Source: Alphaproteobacteria bacterium MarineAlpha10_Bin2
GTDB taxonomy: Bacteria > Pseudomonadota > Alphaproteobacteria > UBA828
NCBI GenBank assembly: GCA_002937555.1
Contig: PTKB01000121.1
Coordinates: 1-8,063, forward strand
Length of the DNA stretch: 8,063 nucleotides
Direction: 5' to 3'
Below the pieces are notes generated by a model that saw nothing but the letters and a program-made list of their open reading frames with translations, was not told the DNA's origin and did no database searches. Within the stretch, counting starts at the first letter, position 1. Each line of letters starts with the position of its first letter. Positions 1-6,006 of this stretch are shown piece after piece. The translations under genes and the position numbers were made by a program.

Positions 1-1086
1 GTTATGGGCGCGCTGATATCCATGGATCAACGTTTCGTCGCGATAGAGCCTGAAGACCTCCGACCAGGCGCCGAAGCCTGAGCCTTCGATGGGATAATCG
101 GCGATGGCGTCGACGCTATAGCCGAACAGCACGCCGCGCTCCTCGCCCTCGACCGAACGGTCGACGCCTTGACCGGCCTGCCCGGCGACCAAGACAATGA
201 CCACCGCCACAACCGCGACGAGCCCGCCATAGACACCGAGCGCTCTGCCGACCAAGCGCTTGCCGGCCGCCAAGGCGGCGAAAAAGGCGATCAGGCCGAG
301 CGCGCAGGCGGCGATGCCGGCGCGTGAATGGCTGAGAATGAGCGCCACGCCGGTGACCGCAATAATCAACCCATAGACCCAGCCGCCATGGGAAAACCGA
401 TCCAGCATCGCCATCACGCCGCGGCGGCTGAACGGATTGGCGGTCTCCTCCTGGCGCTCACCGGCAAACAGAATGACGAAGCAGGCGATGAGGGTCAGCC
501 CGGCATAGGTGGCGAAACTGTTGCGATTCACAAAGGTGCTGGTCAGCGATTTTTTGTAGGCCCAGCGCTCGTACCACAGGATCGATTCATTGCCGCCAAG
601 GCTCACCGCCAGGCCATAGAGCGCGTACACGAAGCCGGAAAACGCGATGGCTTGGAACAGCGCGCGGGCCCGCCGCCGGCTATGGCAATATTGTAGCGCC
701 AGCCAAAACACGCCGCCGTAGGCGAGAAGCCGCATGACGGTTTCGGCGCCGGCGTCGGGTTCGAGACTGATGGCGCCTTGAATGCCGGCGCCAAGCGCCT
801 CGCCGGCGTCGCGCCACAGCGGATGGTGCCAAGCGTCCGGTGTCCAAGTCACGGCCTGGATGCCCGCCCAAACCATCAGCAGCAGGAACAGGCATGTGGC
901 GATCCAGTGATGATGCCAGGCCGCCCGAACCCGGCCCGGATCGCGCAACGCGCCGAGTACTCAAACGATCAACAGAATGCCGACAACCAGGCTGAGCAAA
1001 CTCCAGGACCAGGGCCGATTGGCGCCGAACGGCAGCGGCGCCAGAGCGACGACGATCAACAAGATCCAATAGGCGAGGCGGCTCAT
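1..1086 (-). pseudogene. O-antigen ligase/polymerase-like membrane protein, 5' part, interrupted by in-frame TGA
   Basis: The minus-strand frame from the ATG at 1086-1084 stays open to the window edge (362 codons, C-terminus missing) apart from one TGA at codon 42. Family members are polytopic inner-membrane enzymes that ligate or polymerise undecaprenyl-linked glycans on the periplasmic side. Seen in the sequence: hydrophobic segments at about codons 5-18, 28-46, 62-78, 121-133, 143-163, 192-210, 237-252, 257-280 and 284-302; the motif NRNSFATY at 187-194; HSRAG at 253-257; and a periplasmic loop ending in RAHN (359-362), which fits the Wzy_C/WaaL pattern. The ATG overlaps the stop of the upstream nudF-type gene (ATGA), which supports this start and co-translation. 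Downstream of the TGA the coding character is fully preserved, so the lesion is recent, recoded or a sequencing error. Restart at the ATG of codon 71 (876-874) is possible but has no ribosome site and would lose two helices. The family call is firm; the acceptor glycan is unknown. Confidence 0.85.
961..963 (-). other. In-frame TGA stop at codon 42 of the O-antigen ligase-like gene
   Basis: Reading the minus strand, the frame runs LLIV-TGA-VLGALRDP, with no frame change on either side. The stop falls at the end of the second hydrophobic segment. A single base change from TGG (Trp) would restore a plausible membrane helix. Nearby genes end in TGA normally, so a genome-wide code change is not the explanation. 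Confidence 0.9.
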
Positions 1087-1706
1087 ATCGCCGTCTCCCG
1101 GCCCGACCAACGCCGTCTCAGCATATCGCGGTTGAGCGCCAGCCACTGCATGGCGATGACAAGACTGGCGACATTCATCGCGCGGCCCTGCATTTCGGCC
1201 ATCGCCTCGCCAAACGGCAGCACCCGCACGCGGATATCTTCCGCTTCTTCGGCGAGCCCGAATACGCCGCCCGCAGTGCTCGAATCGGCACGCCCGACAA
1301 AAAGAGAAACGCTCTCCGTCGTTCCGCCGGGAGAGGCCAAATAGTCCTGCACGTGATGGAGCTCCTCCAGAACCAGCCCCGCTTCCTCGAGCGCTTCGCG
1401 CCGCACCACGTCTTCGATTTCCTCGCCGGGGCCGATAATGCCGGCGACGATCTCGAGCATCCAAGGCCCGCCCGGCGCTTTGATGGCGCCGATGCGGAAT
1501 TGTTCCTGCAGGATCACCGCATCCAGCACCGGATCGTAGGGCAACACGGCCGCGGCATGCCCGCGCTCGAACACCTCGCGCCAAAACGGCTCCGTCCAGC
1601 CGCCGTCGAAGCAGCGATGGCGCAGCTTAAATTTGTCGATGCGGAAATAACCCTGGAACGGCGTTGTGCGTTCGATGATTTCGTATTCGTCTGGCGTTTC
1701 GCTCAC
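1083..1706 (-). CDS. nudF: ADP-ribose pyrophosphatase, Nudix hydrolase (NudF type)
   Basis: This enzyme hydrolyses ADP-ribose (and related ADP-sugars) to AMP and ribose 5-phosphate in the cytoplasm, using Mg2+. A perfect Nudix box (GX5EX7REUXEEXGU) lies at residues 89-111: G89, E95, R103, E104, E107, E108, G110. The flanking FERGHAAAVLPYDPV, LASPGGTTE and LAEEAEDIRV stretches closely resemble E. coli NudF, and the length of 207 residues is close to its 209. I chose the GTG at 1706-1704 because GGGAGA sits 6 nt upstream and a promoter-like pair lies just beyond. A TTG at 1727 would add seven residues but has no ribosome site and almost no leader. The stop overlaps the ATG of the ligase-like gene (ATGA), so the two are probably translated together. 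A clear functional link between ADP-ribose hydrolysis and glycan ligation is not evident. Confidence 0.94.
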   Translation of the reverse strand: MSETPDEYEIIERTTPFQGYFRIDKFKLRHRCFDGGWTEPFWREVFERGHAAAVLPYDPVLDAVILQEQFRIGAIKAPGGPWMLEIVAGIIGPGEEIEDVVRREALEEAGLVLEELHHVQDYLASPGGTTESVSLFVGRADSSTAGGVFGLAEEAEDIRVRVLPFGEAMAEMQGRAMNVASLVIAMQWLALNRDMLRRRWSGRETAI

Positions 1707-1735
1707 GCAGTCTCTCCCGGCAGACAATGGGACTT

Positions 1736-1764
1736 ATTCTACCGGGTTAAACCTCGAACGTCAT
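1736..1764 (-). promoter_or_regulatory. Candidate sigma70-type promoter for the nudF-ligase operon
   Basis: On the minus strand, ATGACG (1764-1759, four of six matches to TTGACA) is followed after 17 nt by TAGAAT (1741-1736, five of six matches to TATAAT). The predicted start, near 1729, leaves a leader of about 22 nt before the GTG at 1706, with the GGGAGA ribosome site inside it. This fits the chosen nudF start. It is a pattern match only. Confidence 0.45.
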
Positions 1765-1831
1765 ACACGGAGAATGGACCCCCACGGGGCGAATTCCGCC
1801 AGCCCCGCCTGGCCCACTCGGCGCCTAGCGG

Positions 1832-2365
1832 TTAGGGCTCGATCCCTTTGTCTTTCAGGCCCAATTTACCCTGCTCGCCGACGATCACCAAAATTGTTTC
1901 GTCGTTGCGGAACCAGCGGCGCGCCTTTTTATTCTTCGCCTCCAGCCCGCGCTCGGCCGCCCATTGCTTGACGAAGGCGTTGGTGCGGCCCCATTTGAGC
2001 GGACGTATGAATTGAACGGCGAAGGTTTTCACGCCGTAATTGACGGTGAACAGGCCGTCCGCGGTGATCACCTTGCCGCAATGCGGCAACAGATCGGCCG
2101 TGGCACCGGTGAACGGGCCGCCATTCTTGATCGGCAACACCAGTTCGCCATCCTCTTTTAAGAGGCCGAGCACGCGCTTGCCGCCGCCGCAATCGGGCGG
2201 GCAATCGCCGGACAAGACGCAGAGCACATCGGTGACCTTGGCATCGAAGCGGACTTCCTCCTCGCCGGGCAATCCCCAGCTGTCGGCCGCCGATACCGCA
2301 TGGGAGAACGAAAATACCGCGATCGCGAACAACGCCGCGATGAGACCCGTGCTTGATTTTTTCAT
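1832..2365 (-). CDS. Exported cysteine-containing protein of unknown function, paralogue of the upstream gene
   Basis: I do not recognise a named family. The 177-residue product begins with a clear signal peptide: a Lys-Lys n-region, a hydrophobic core at about 8-20, and a cleavage site near VSA-A at 24-27. It is therefore likely periplasmic. The mature part has C49, C55, C59 and C96 (preceded by H95), in the pattern V-x-D-x-x-C-x5-C-x3-C-x7-GLL-x-ED, followed by short beta-rich stretches and a basic C-terminal third with several Trp and Lys residues. The upstream gene has the same D-x-x-C, C-x3-C-x7-G-I/L-L-x-ED spacing, so the two look like diverged duplicates. The cysteines could bind metal or form disulfides; neither is shown. 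The ATG is preceded by GGAGAA with 7 nt from GGAG to ATG, and lies 2 nt after the upstream stop, so the genes are surely in one operon. Confidence 0.8.
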   Translation of the reverse strand: MKKSSTGLIAALFAIAVFSFSHAVSAADSWGLPGEEEVRFDAKVTDVLCVLSGDCPPDCGGGKRVLGLLKEDGELVLPIKNGGPFTGATADLLPHCGKVITADGLFTVNYGVKTFAVQFIRPLKWGRTNAFVKQWAAERGLEAKNKKARRWFRNDETILVIVGEQGKLGLKDKGIEP

Positions 2366-2367
2366 GT

Positions 2368-2829
2368 CTATTCTCCGAACGGCTGAACGTCGAATTCTTC
2401 ATGCGAATAATTTACGATCCCGTGATCGTCTATGATGGTATCGATCGCCAGATATTTGATGCCGTCGCGCTCATAGAGATCGCCTTCAACCACCACTTCA
2501 TTGGTCTGTATGCGCATGATGCCGTGATTGCCGATAACGTCCGTATCTTCCTCGACGCGGAGCACAATATAGACCTGCTCGTCCTCGCCGAGAATACCGA
2601 CCAGCACGCCGCCGCGCGCGCACCAGATGGCGCATTGATGATGCGCGCTGCCGGTCGCCCACATGATTTCACTGAGATAGCACCAGGAATCTATGACTTC
2701 GCCGGTAATCGTCACGCGCTGGGGTTGGTCTGCCCGCGCTGGAGACGCCACGGCGACAAATACCGCGAGCGATGCCGCCATGGCACAAAAGATGAGTCTG
2801 TCCGATCGCCGGACTGAATTTCTCTTCAA
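2368..2829 (-). CDS. Exported Cys/His-containing protein of unknown function
   Basis: The product (153 residues from the TTG at 2829-2827) has a basic n-region (KRNSVRRSDR), a hydrophobic segment at about 12-29 and an ARA-D cleavage site at 31-34, so it should be exported. The mature protein contains C50, H63, H64, C66 and C70 within ID-x-x-CYL...HHQC-x3-C, then GIL-x-ED at 78-83 and a beta-rich, acidic C-terminus. The Cys/His cluster suggests metal or haem binding, or disulfides, but no function can be assigned. Start choice: the ATG at 2781-2779 would give 137 residues but would remove the basic n-region of the signal peptide, and it lacks a ribosome site. The TTG keeps a complete signal peptide but its GGGT upstream is weak. 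A still longer TTG frame (2976) runs through the divergent control region and is unlikely. It is the first gene of a two-gene operon with its paralogue, 2 nt apart. Confidence 0.75.
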   Translation of the reverse strand: MKRNSVRRSDRLIFCAMAASLAVFVAVASPARADQPQRVTITGEVIDSWCYLSEIMWATGSAHHQCAIWCARGGVLVGILGEDEQVYIVLRVEEDTDVIGNHGIMRIQTNEVVVEGDLYERDGIKYLAIDTIIDDHGIVNYSHEEFDVQPFGE

Positions 2830-2847
2830 GTTACCCGTATAAGAGAA
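2820..2847. promoter_or_regulatory. 7-bp inverted repeat in the divergent control region, possible operator
   Basis: TTCTCTT (2820-2826) and AAGAGAA (2841-2847) are perfect inverted copies separated by 14 nt. The repeat covers the TTG start of the minus-strand gene and the expected -35 area of the plus-strand promoter candidate, so a dimeric regulator bound here could affect both directions. In the minus-strand mRNA it could also fold over the start codon. No regulator gene is visible in the window. Confidence 0.35.
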
Positions 2848-2858
2848 GCTAATATAAT
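2831..2858 (+). promoter_or_regulatory. Candidate promoter for the GGT-like/RidA operon
   Basis: A perfect TATAAT lies at 2853-2858. A weak -35 candidate, TTACCC (2831-2836, three of six matches), sits 16 nt upstream. Transcription would begin near 2865 and give a leader of about 120 nt before the ATG at 2987. On the opposite strand the same AT-rich spot reads TATATT (2856-2851), a possible -10 for the divergent gene, but its -35 is poor. This is a motif match only. Confidence 0.35.
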
Positions 2859-2863
2859 TTCCC

Positions 2864-2898
2864 GCCGACCGGAGATAAATTCTCTGTGTCCGGTTGGT
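2864..2898 (+). other. Potential 10-bp hairpin in the 5' leader of the GGT-like gene
   Basis: As plus-strand RNA, GCCGACCGGA (2864-2873) pairs with UCCGGUUGGU (2889-2898) in a continuous 10-bp stem with two G-U pairs and a 15-nt loop. The G-U pairs break on the other strand, so any structure belongs to the plus transcript. No U-tract follows, so it is not an intrinsic terminator. Its role is unknown. Confidence 0.3.
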
Positions 2899-2986
2899 GA
2901 GGGGATTTGACGCCGTTTTGCGCTGAGCGTTGCAAAGCAATTGGCGCCGTGCATGATGACCAACGCTTTCGAACAAGAGGCCGAAA

Positions 2987-4576
2987 ATGCGTGATTTTCA
3001 GTTGCCCGGGCGCTCTACTGCCCACGGCATAAACGGCATGGCAGCGACGTCACATCCGCTCGCCACGGTGACCGCCCTGGAGGTGCTTAAAGCCGGCGGC
3101 AATGCTGTGGATGCGGCGATTGCAGCCTGCGCCGTGCTCGGCGTGGTGGAGCCGCAATCGACCGGCATTGGCGGCGATTGCTTTGCCCTTTATGCACCCA
3201 AGGGCCGCATTCCGCCGATCGCCATCAACGGCTCCGGACGGGCGCCCCAGGCAGCCAGCGTCGACAGCTTGCGCGAGTTGGGATTGAACCAGATCGACTA
3301 CCAGAGCCCGCATGCGGTGACCGTACCGGGCGCCGTCGATGCCTGGTCGCAACTGCTCGCCGATCACGGCAGCAAGGATTTCGCCGAACTGCTGCAACCG
3401 GCAATCCGCTTTGCCGAGAACGGCTATGCCGTGTCGCCGCGGGTTGCCATGGATTGGGCGGCGAACGCGGAAAAGCTCGCCGCCTGCCCCAACGCCAAAC
3501 GGATTTTTCTCGCGGGCGGCGAAGCGCCGGTCGCCGGAGACGTGCATCGCCAGCCGGAACTGGCGAACAGCCTGAAAGCGATCGCCAGGGACGGCCGCGA
3601 CGCTTTTTATCAAGGCGCCATCGGCGCCGATATCGTCGCCCATCTCAACAGCTTGGGAAGCCTGATGACGGCGTCCGATTTCGCCGATTACGGGGCGCAA
3701 TATGTCGAACCGATCAAGACCAATTACCGCGGCTATGAGGTCTTCGAATGCCCACCCAACGGCCAGGGCATCATCGCGCTGATCATCCTGAATATTCTCC
3801 AGGGCTATGACCTGTCGGTGCTCGACCCGAATGGCTGGGAGCGCCTTCATCTCGAAGCCGAGGCGACGCGTCTTGCGTATCGCGACCGCGCGGTTCTGAT
3901 CGCCGACCCGGATGCCGTCGACGTGCGATGCGCGCATTTGCTGTCGCCGGGCTATGCCGACAGTCTGCGCAGCCTGATCGCCGGCGACAGCGCCATGGCC
4001 TCGCTGCCGGCGGCCGGAGAAAGCGAGCATCGCGACACCGTCTACCTCACCGTGGTCGATAGCGAGCGCAACGCGATTTCCTTCATCAACTCGACCTTTC
4101 ATGCATTCGGCAGCGGGATTTGCGCGCCGAAGAGCGGCGTGATGCTGCAAAACCGGGGCTCCAGTTTCGTGCTCGATGACGGCCACGCCAACCGCATCGA
4201 ACCTGGCAAGCGGCCGATGCACACGATCATTCCCGGCATGCTGGCCGAGGGCGAGCGCGCGGTCATGCCGTTCGGCGTGATGGGCGGGCATTACCAGGCC
4301 ACCGGACACGCGCATTTCTTGACGAACTTCATCGATTTCGCCATGGACCCGCAGGAGGCGCTGGATGCGCCCCGCGCCTTCCATTACGAGGACGAACTCA
4401 CCGTCGAAAACGGCGTCAGCCCGGCCACCAGAGCAAAGCTGTCGGAATTGGGCCATCCGGTGGAGGCGGCCGAGCTGCCGCTCGGCGGCGGCCAGGCAAT
4501 TCTCATCGATTGGCAGCGCGGCTCTCTCACCGGCGCCTCGGACCCGCGCAAGGACGGTTGCGCGTTGGGCTATTGA
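2987..4576 (+). CDS. Gamma-glutamyltranspeptidase-family Ntn hydrolase, cytoplasmic (possibly HpxW-like amidohydrolase)
   Basis: Family members are made as a proenzyme that cuts itself before a threonine, giving a large and a small subunit; the new N-terminal Thr is the nucleophile that attacks gamma-glutamyl or other amide bonds. Here the predicted cut is between D350 and T351 (HRD-TVYLTVVD), giving subunits of about 350 and 179 residues. Also seen are the N-terminal AGGNAVDAAIA (36-46), TGIGGDCF (59-66), NGQG (258-261), RPMHTIIPGM (409-418), MGGHYQATGH (432-441) and a C-terminal DPRKDGCALGY. The length of 529 fits the family. There is no signal peptide, unlike periplasmic E. coli Ggt, so it should be cytoplasmic, like HpxW (oxamate amidohydrolase) or YwrD. 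The substrate cannot be read from the sequence. AAGAGG lies 6 nt before the ATG. The RidA gene follows after 50 nt, probably in the same operon. Confidence 0.93.
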   Translation: MRDFQLPGRSTAHGINGMAATSHPLATVTALEVLKAGGNAVDAAIAACAVLGVVEPQSTGIGGDCFALYAPKGRIPPIAINGSGRAPQAASVDSLRELGLNQIDYQSPHAVTVPGAVDAWSQLLADHGSKDFAELLQPAIRFAENGYAVSPRVAMDWAANAEKLAACPNAKRIFLAGGEAPVAGDVHRQPELANSLKAIARDGRDAFYQGAIGADIVAHLNSLGSLMTASDFADYGAQYVEPIKTNYRGYEVFECPPNGQGIIALIILNILQGYDLSVLDPNGWERLHLEAEATRLAYRDRAVLIADPDAVDVRCAHLLSPGYADSLRSLIAGDSAMASLPAAGESEHRDTVYLTVVDSERNAISFINSTFHAFGSGICAPKSGVMLQNRGSSFVLDDGHANRIEPGKRPMHTIIPGMLAEGERAVMPFGVMGGHYQATGHAHFLTNFIDFAMDPQEALDAPRAFHYEDELTVENGVSPATRAKLSELGHPVEAAELPLGGGQAILIDWQRGSLTGASDPRKDGCALGY

Positions 4577-4626
4577 GGGGGTTCTGCTAGCATCTTTCTT
4601 CCATAAGCATTCAACGGGAGGACGCG

Positions 4627-5013
4627 ATGCACAAACGCCACAATCCGGACACCGTCATAGAGGCTTTCGGCAAGGGCTATAGCCAGGCGATCGAAATTGA
4701 CCCCAACAAGCGCTGGCTGTTCACCGCCGGCCAGGTCGGCGCGGCGCCGGACGGCAGCACGCCGGACTCCATGGAAGATCAGGTGGCGCAGACCTGGGCC
4801 AATATCCTCGCGCTGTTGAACGAAGGCGGCATGGGCATCGACGATATCGTCAAGATCACCGGCTACATCGTGGGCAAGGAAAACTTCCCCGCTTATGCCG
4901 CCGGGCGCAAGAAAGTGCTGGGCGACGCCAGGCCCGCATCGACGGCGATTATCGTGCCAGCGCTGGCGATGCCCGAATGGTTGGTCGAAATCGAAGCGAT
5001 CGCGGCCAAATAA
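4627..5013 (+). CDS. RidA/YjgF/UK114-family protein
   Basis: RidA-family trimers hydrolyse reactive enamine/imine intermediates, or in specialised members act on pathway-specific intermediates. The 128-residue length is typical. Visible family features are YSQAIEI (18-24), FTAGQVG (32-38) and the C-terminal block RPASTAIIVPAL...VEIEAIA (102-126), with R102 and E121 in the positions of the Arg that binds the substrate carboxylate and the conserved Glu. GGGAGG lies 5 nt before the ATG. It follows the GGT-like gene by 50 nt with no terminator visible, so the two are probably co-transcribed. It may handle an imine or labile product of the neighbouring enzyme, or simply protect PLP enzymes. It ends 3 nt before the end of the convergent reductase gene. 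Confidence 0.93.
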   Translation: MHKRHNPDTVIEAFGKGYSQAIEIDPNKRWLFTAGQVGAAPDGSTPDSMEDQVAQTWANILALLNEGGMGIDDIVKITGYIVGKENFPAYAAGRKKVLGDARPASTAIIVPALAMPEWLVEIEAIAAK

Positions 5014-5016
5014 GGG

Positions 5017-6006
5017 TCAGCCCGGATAGCAACCGGCCTCGATGGCGCGCCGGCGCACCAGGGCATAAACCGCGTCGATGGTCGGCGTGGCGATGCCGAC
5101 CAGGCGGCCAAGCTCCGCCACGGCGCCGACCATGGCGTCGATTTCCATCGGCCGACCCAAGCTCAAATCCTGCAGCATGGAAGTGCGGTGCGCGCCGACC
5201 TGCTCGGCGCCATCGATGCGCTTGTCGACATCGATAGCGAAGCGCGCGCCGAGTTTCTCTCCCACCGCCTGACCCTCAACCATCATTGCCCTTGCCAGCG
5301 CCCGGGTCTCCTTGTCGCGCGCGATATCTTCGAGCGTCGCGCCGGTCAAAGCGCTGATCGGATTGAAGGCCAAATTGCCCCATAGTTTGATCCAGATATC
5401 GGAGCGGATGTCGCTGCGTACCGGCGCCTTGAAACCGGCGGCGATCAGCGCCTGGGAAAGGGCTTTGGCGCGCTCCGAGCGGCTGCCGTCAGGCTCGCCG
5501 ATCGGGAGCCGATTCTGGCTCACATGGGGCTGCACTTCGACGACGCCCGGGGCGACGATTTCCGCCGCCGGATAGACCACGCAGCCGATCGCCCGGCCCG
5601 GGCCAAGGAGATTCCATTGGGTGCCATCAGGATCCACGGCGGTGACGCGATGGTCCGCCCACGGGCCGTCGAGTTTATGGAAATACCACCATGGAATACC
5701 GTTCACCGCGGTGACCACTGCGCTGTCCGGCCCCAACAGCGGCTGCATCGCGTCGCACACGCCAGCGACCGAATGGGCCTTTAAGGTGACGATGACAAAA
5801 TCCTGCGGGCCAAGCTCCGCCGGGTCGTCGGTGCAGCGCGGATGCTCAGTATGCTCGGCATCGCCGACGCGAAGCGTCACGCCGTTTTTCTTCATCGCCT
5901 GAAGATGCGGCCCGCGGGCGACCAGCGACACATCGATACCGCCGCGCGCGAGCTCGACGCCGAGGTAAGCGCCGATCGACCCGGCGCCGAAAATACAGAG
6001 TTTCAC
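5017..6006 (-). CDS. Ketopantoate reductase (PanE/ApbA) family NADPH enzyme; possible oxalyl-CoA reductase
   Basis: The 329-residue protein has the two-domain ketopantoate reductase architecture. The N-terminal Rossmann domain carries GAGSIG (7-12) and LKAH with K76. The helical C-terminal domain carries KLWGNLAFNP with K207, N211 and N215 at the catalytic/substrate positions, and S276 and E288 in HRTSMLQDLSLGRPMEID. All key family residues are present. Canonical PanE reduces 2-dehydropantoate to pantoate for CoA synthesis. However, the family contains many paralogues with other 2-oxo substrates, including Methylobacterium PanE2, which reduces oxalyl-CoA to glyoxylate. The start is GTG (6006-6004), overlapping the stop of the upstream CoA ligase (GTGA), so the enzymes are translationally coupled. 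This favours a joint pathway over housekeeping pantothenate synthesis. No independent ribosome site is evident. The substrate assignment is an inference. Confidence 0.92.
   Translation of the reverse strand: MKLCIFGAGSIGAYLGVELARGGIDVSLVARGPHLQAMKKNGVTLRVGDAEHTEHPRCTDDPAELGPQDFVIVTLKAHSVAGVCDAMQPLLGPDSAVVTAVNGIPWWYFHKLDGPWADHRVTAVDPDGTQWNLLGPGRAIGCVVYPAAEIVAPGVVEVQPHVSQNRLPIGEPDGSRSERAKALSQALIAAGFKAPVRSDIRSDIWIKLWGNLAFNPISALTGATLEDIARDKETRALARAMMVEGQAVGEKLGARFAIDVDKRIDGAEQVGAHRTSMLQDLSLGRPMEIDAMVGAVAELGRLVGIATPTIDAVYALVRRRAIEAGCYPG

Noticed and set aside
961..963. Genome-wide TGA reassignment to Trp or selenocysteine
   Set aside because: Intact genes here (nudF, the GGT-like gene, the CoA ligase) end in TGA and encode Trp with TGG. 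No selenocysteine-type hairpin was recognised just after the TGA, and a membrane helix is an unlikely place for selenocysteine.
680..1069. Arg-rich minus-strand frame inside the ligase-like region
   Set aside because: It is a shadow of the ligase frame; only the frame beginning at 1086 shows membrane helices and ligase motifs.
961..1584. Minus-strand frame running from inside nudF to the TGA at 961
   Set aside because: Only its last 41 codons are real (the start of the ligase-like gene). The rest is an out-of-frame reading of nudF.
1783..1831. GC-rich inverted repeats (CGGGGC/GCCCCG and GCCAG/CTGGC) after the second exported-protein gene
   Set aside because: No T-run follows on the minus strand and short GC inverted repeats arise readily at this composition, so I do not call a terminator.
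3050..4456. Long minus-strand open frame (468 codons) opposite the GGT-like gene
   Set aside because: It is antisense to a gene with full family motifs, its translation has no recognisable domain, and long antisense frames are common in GC-rich DNA.
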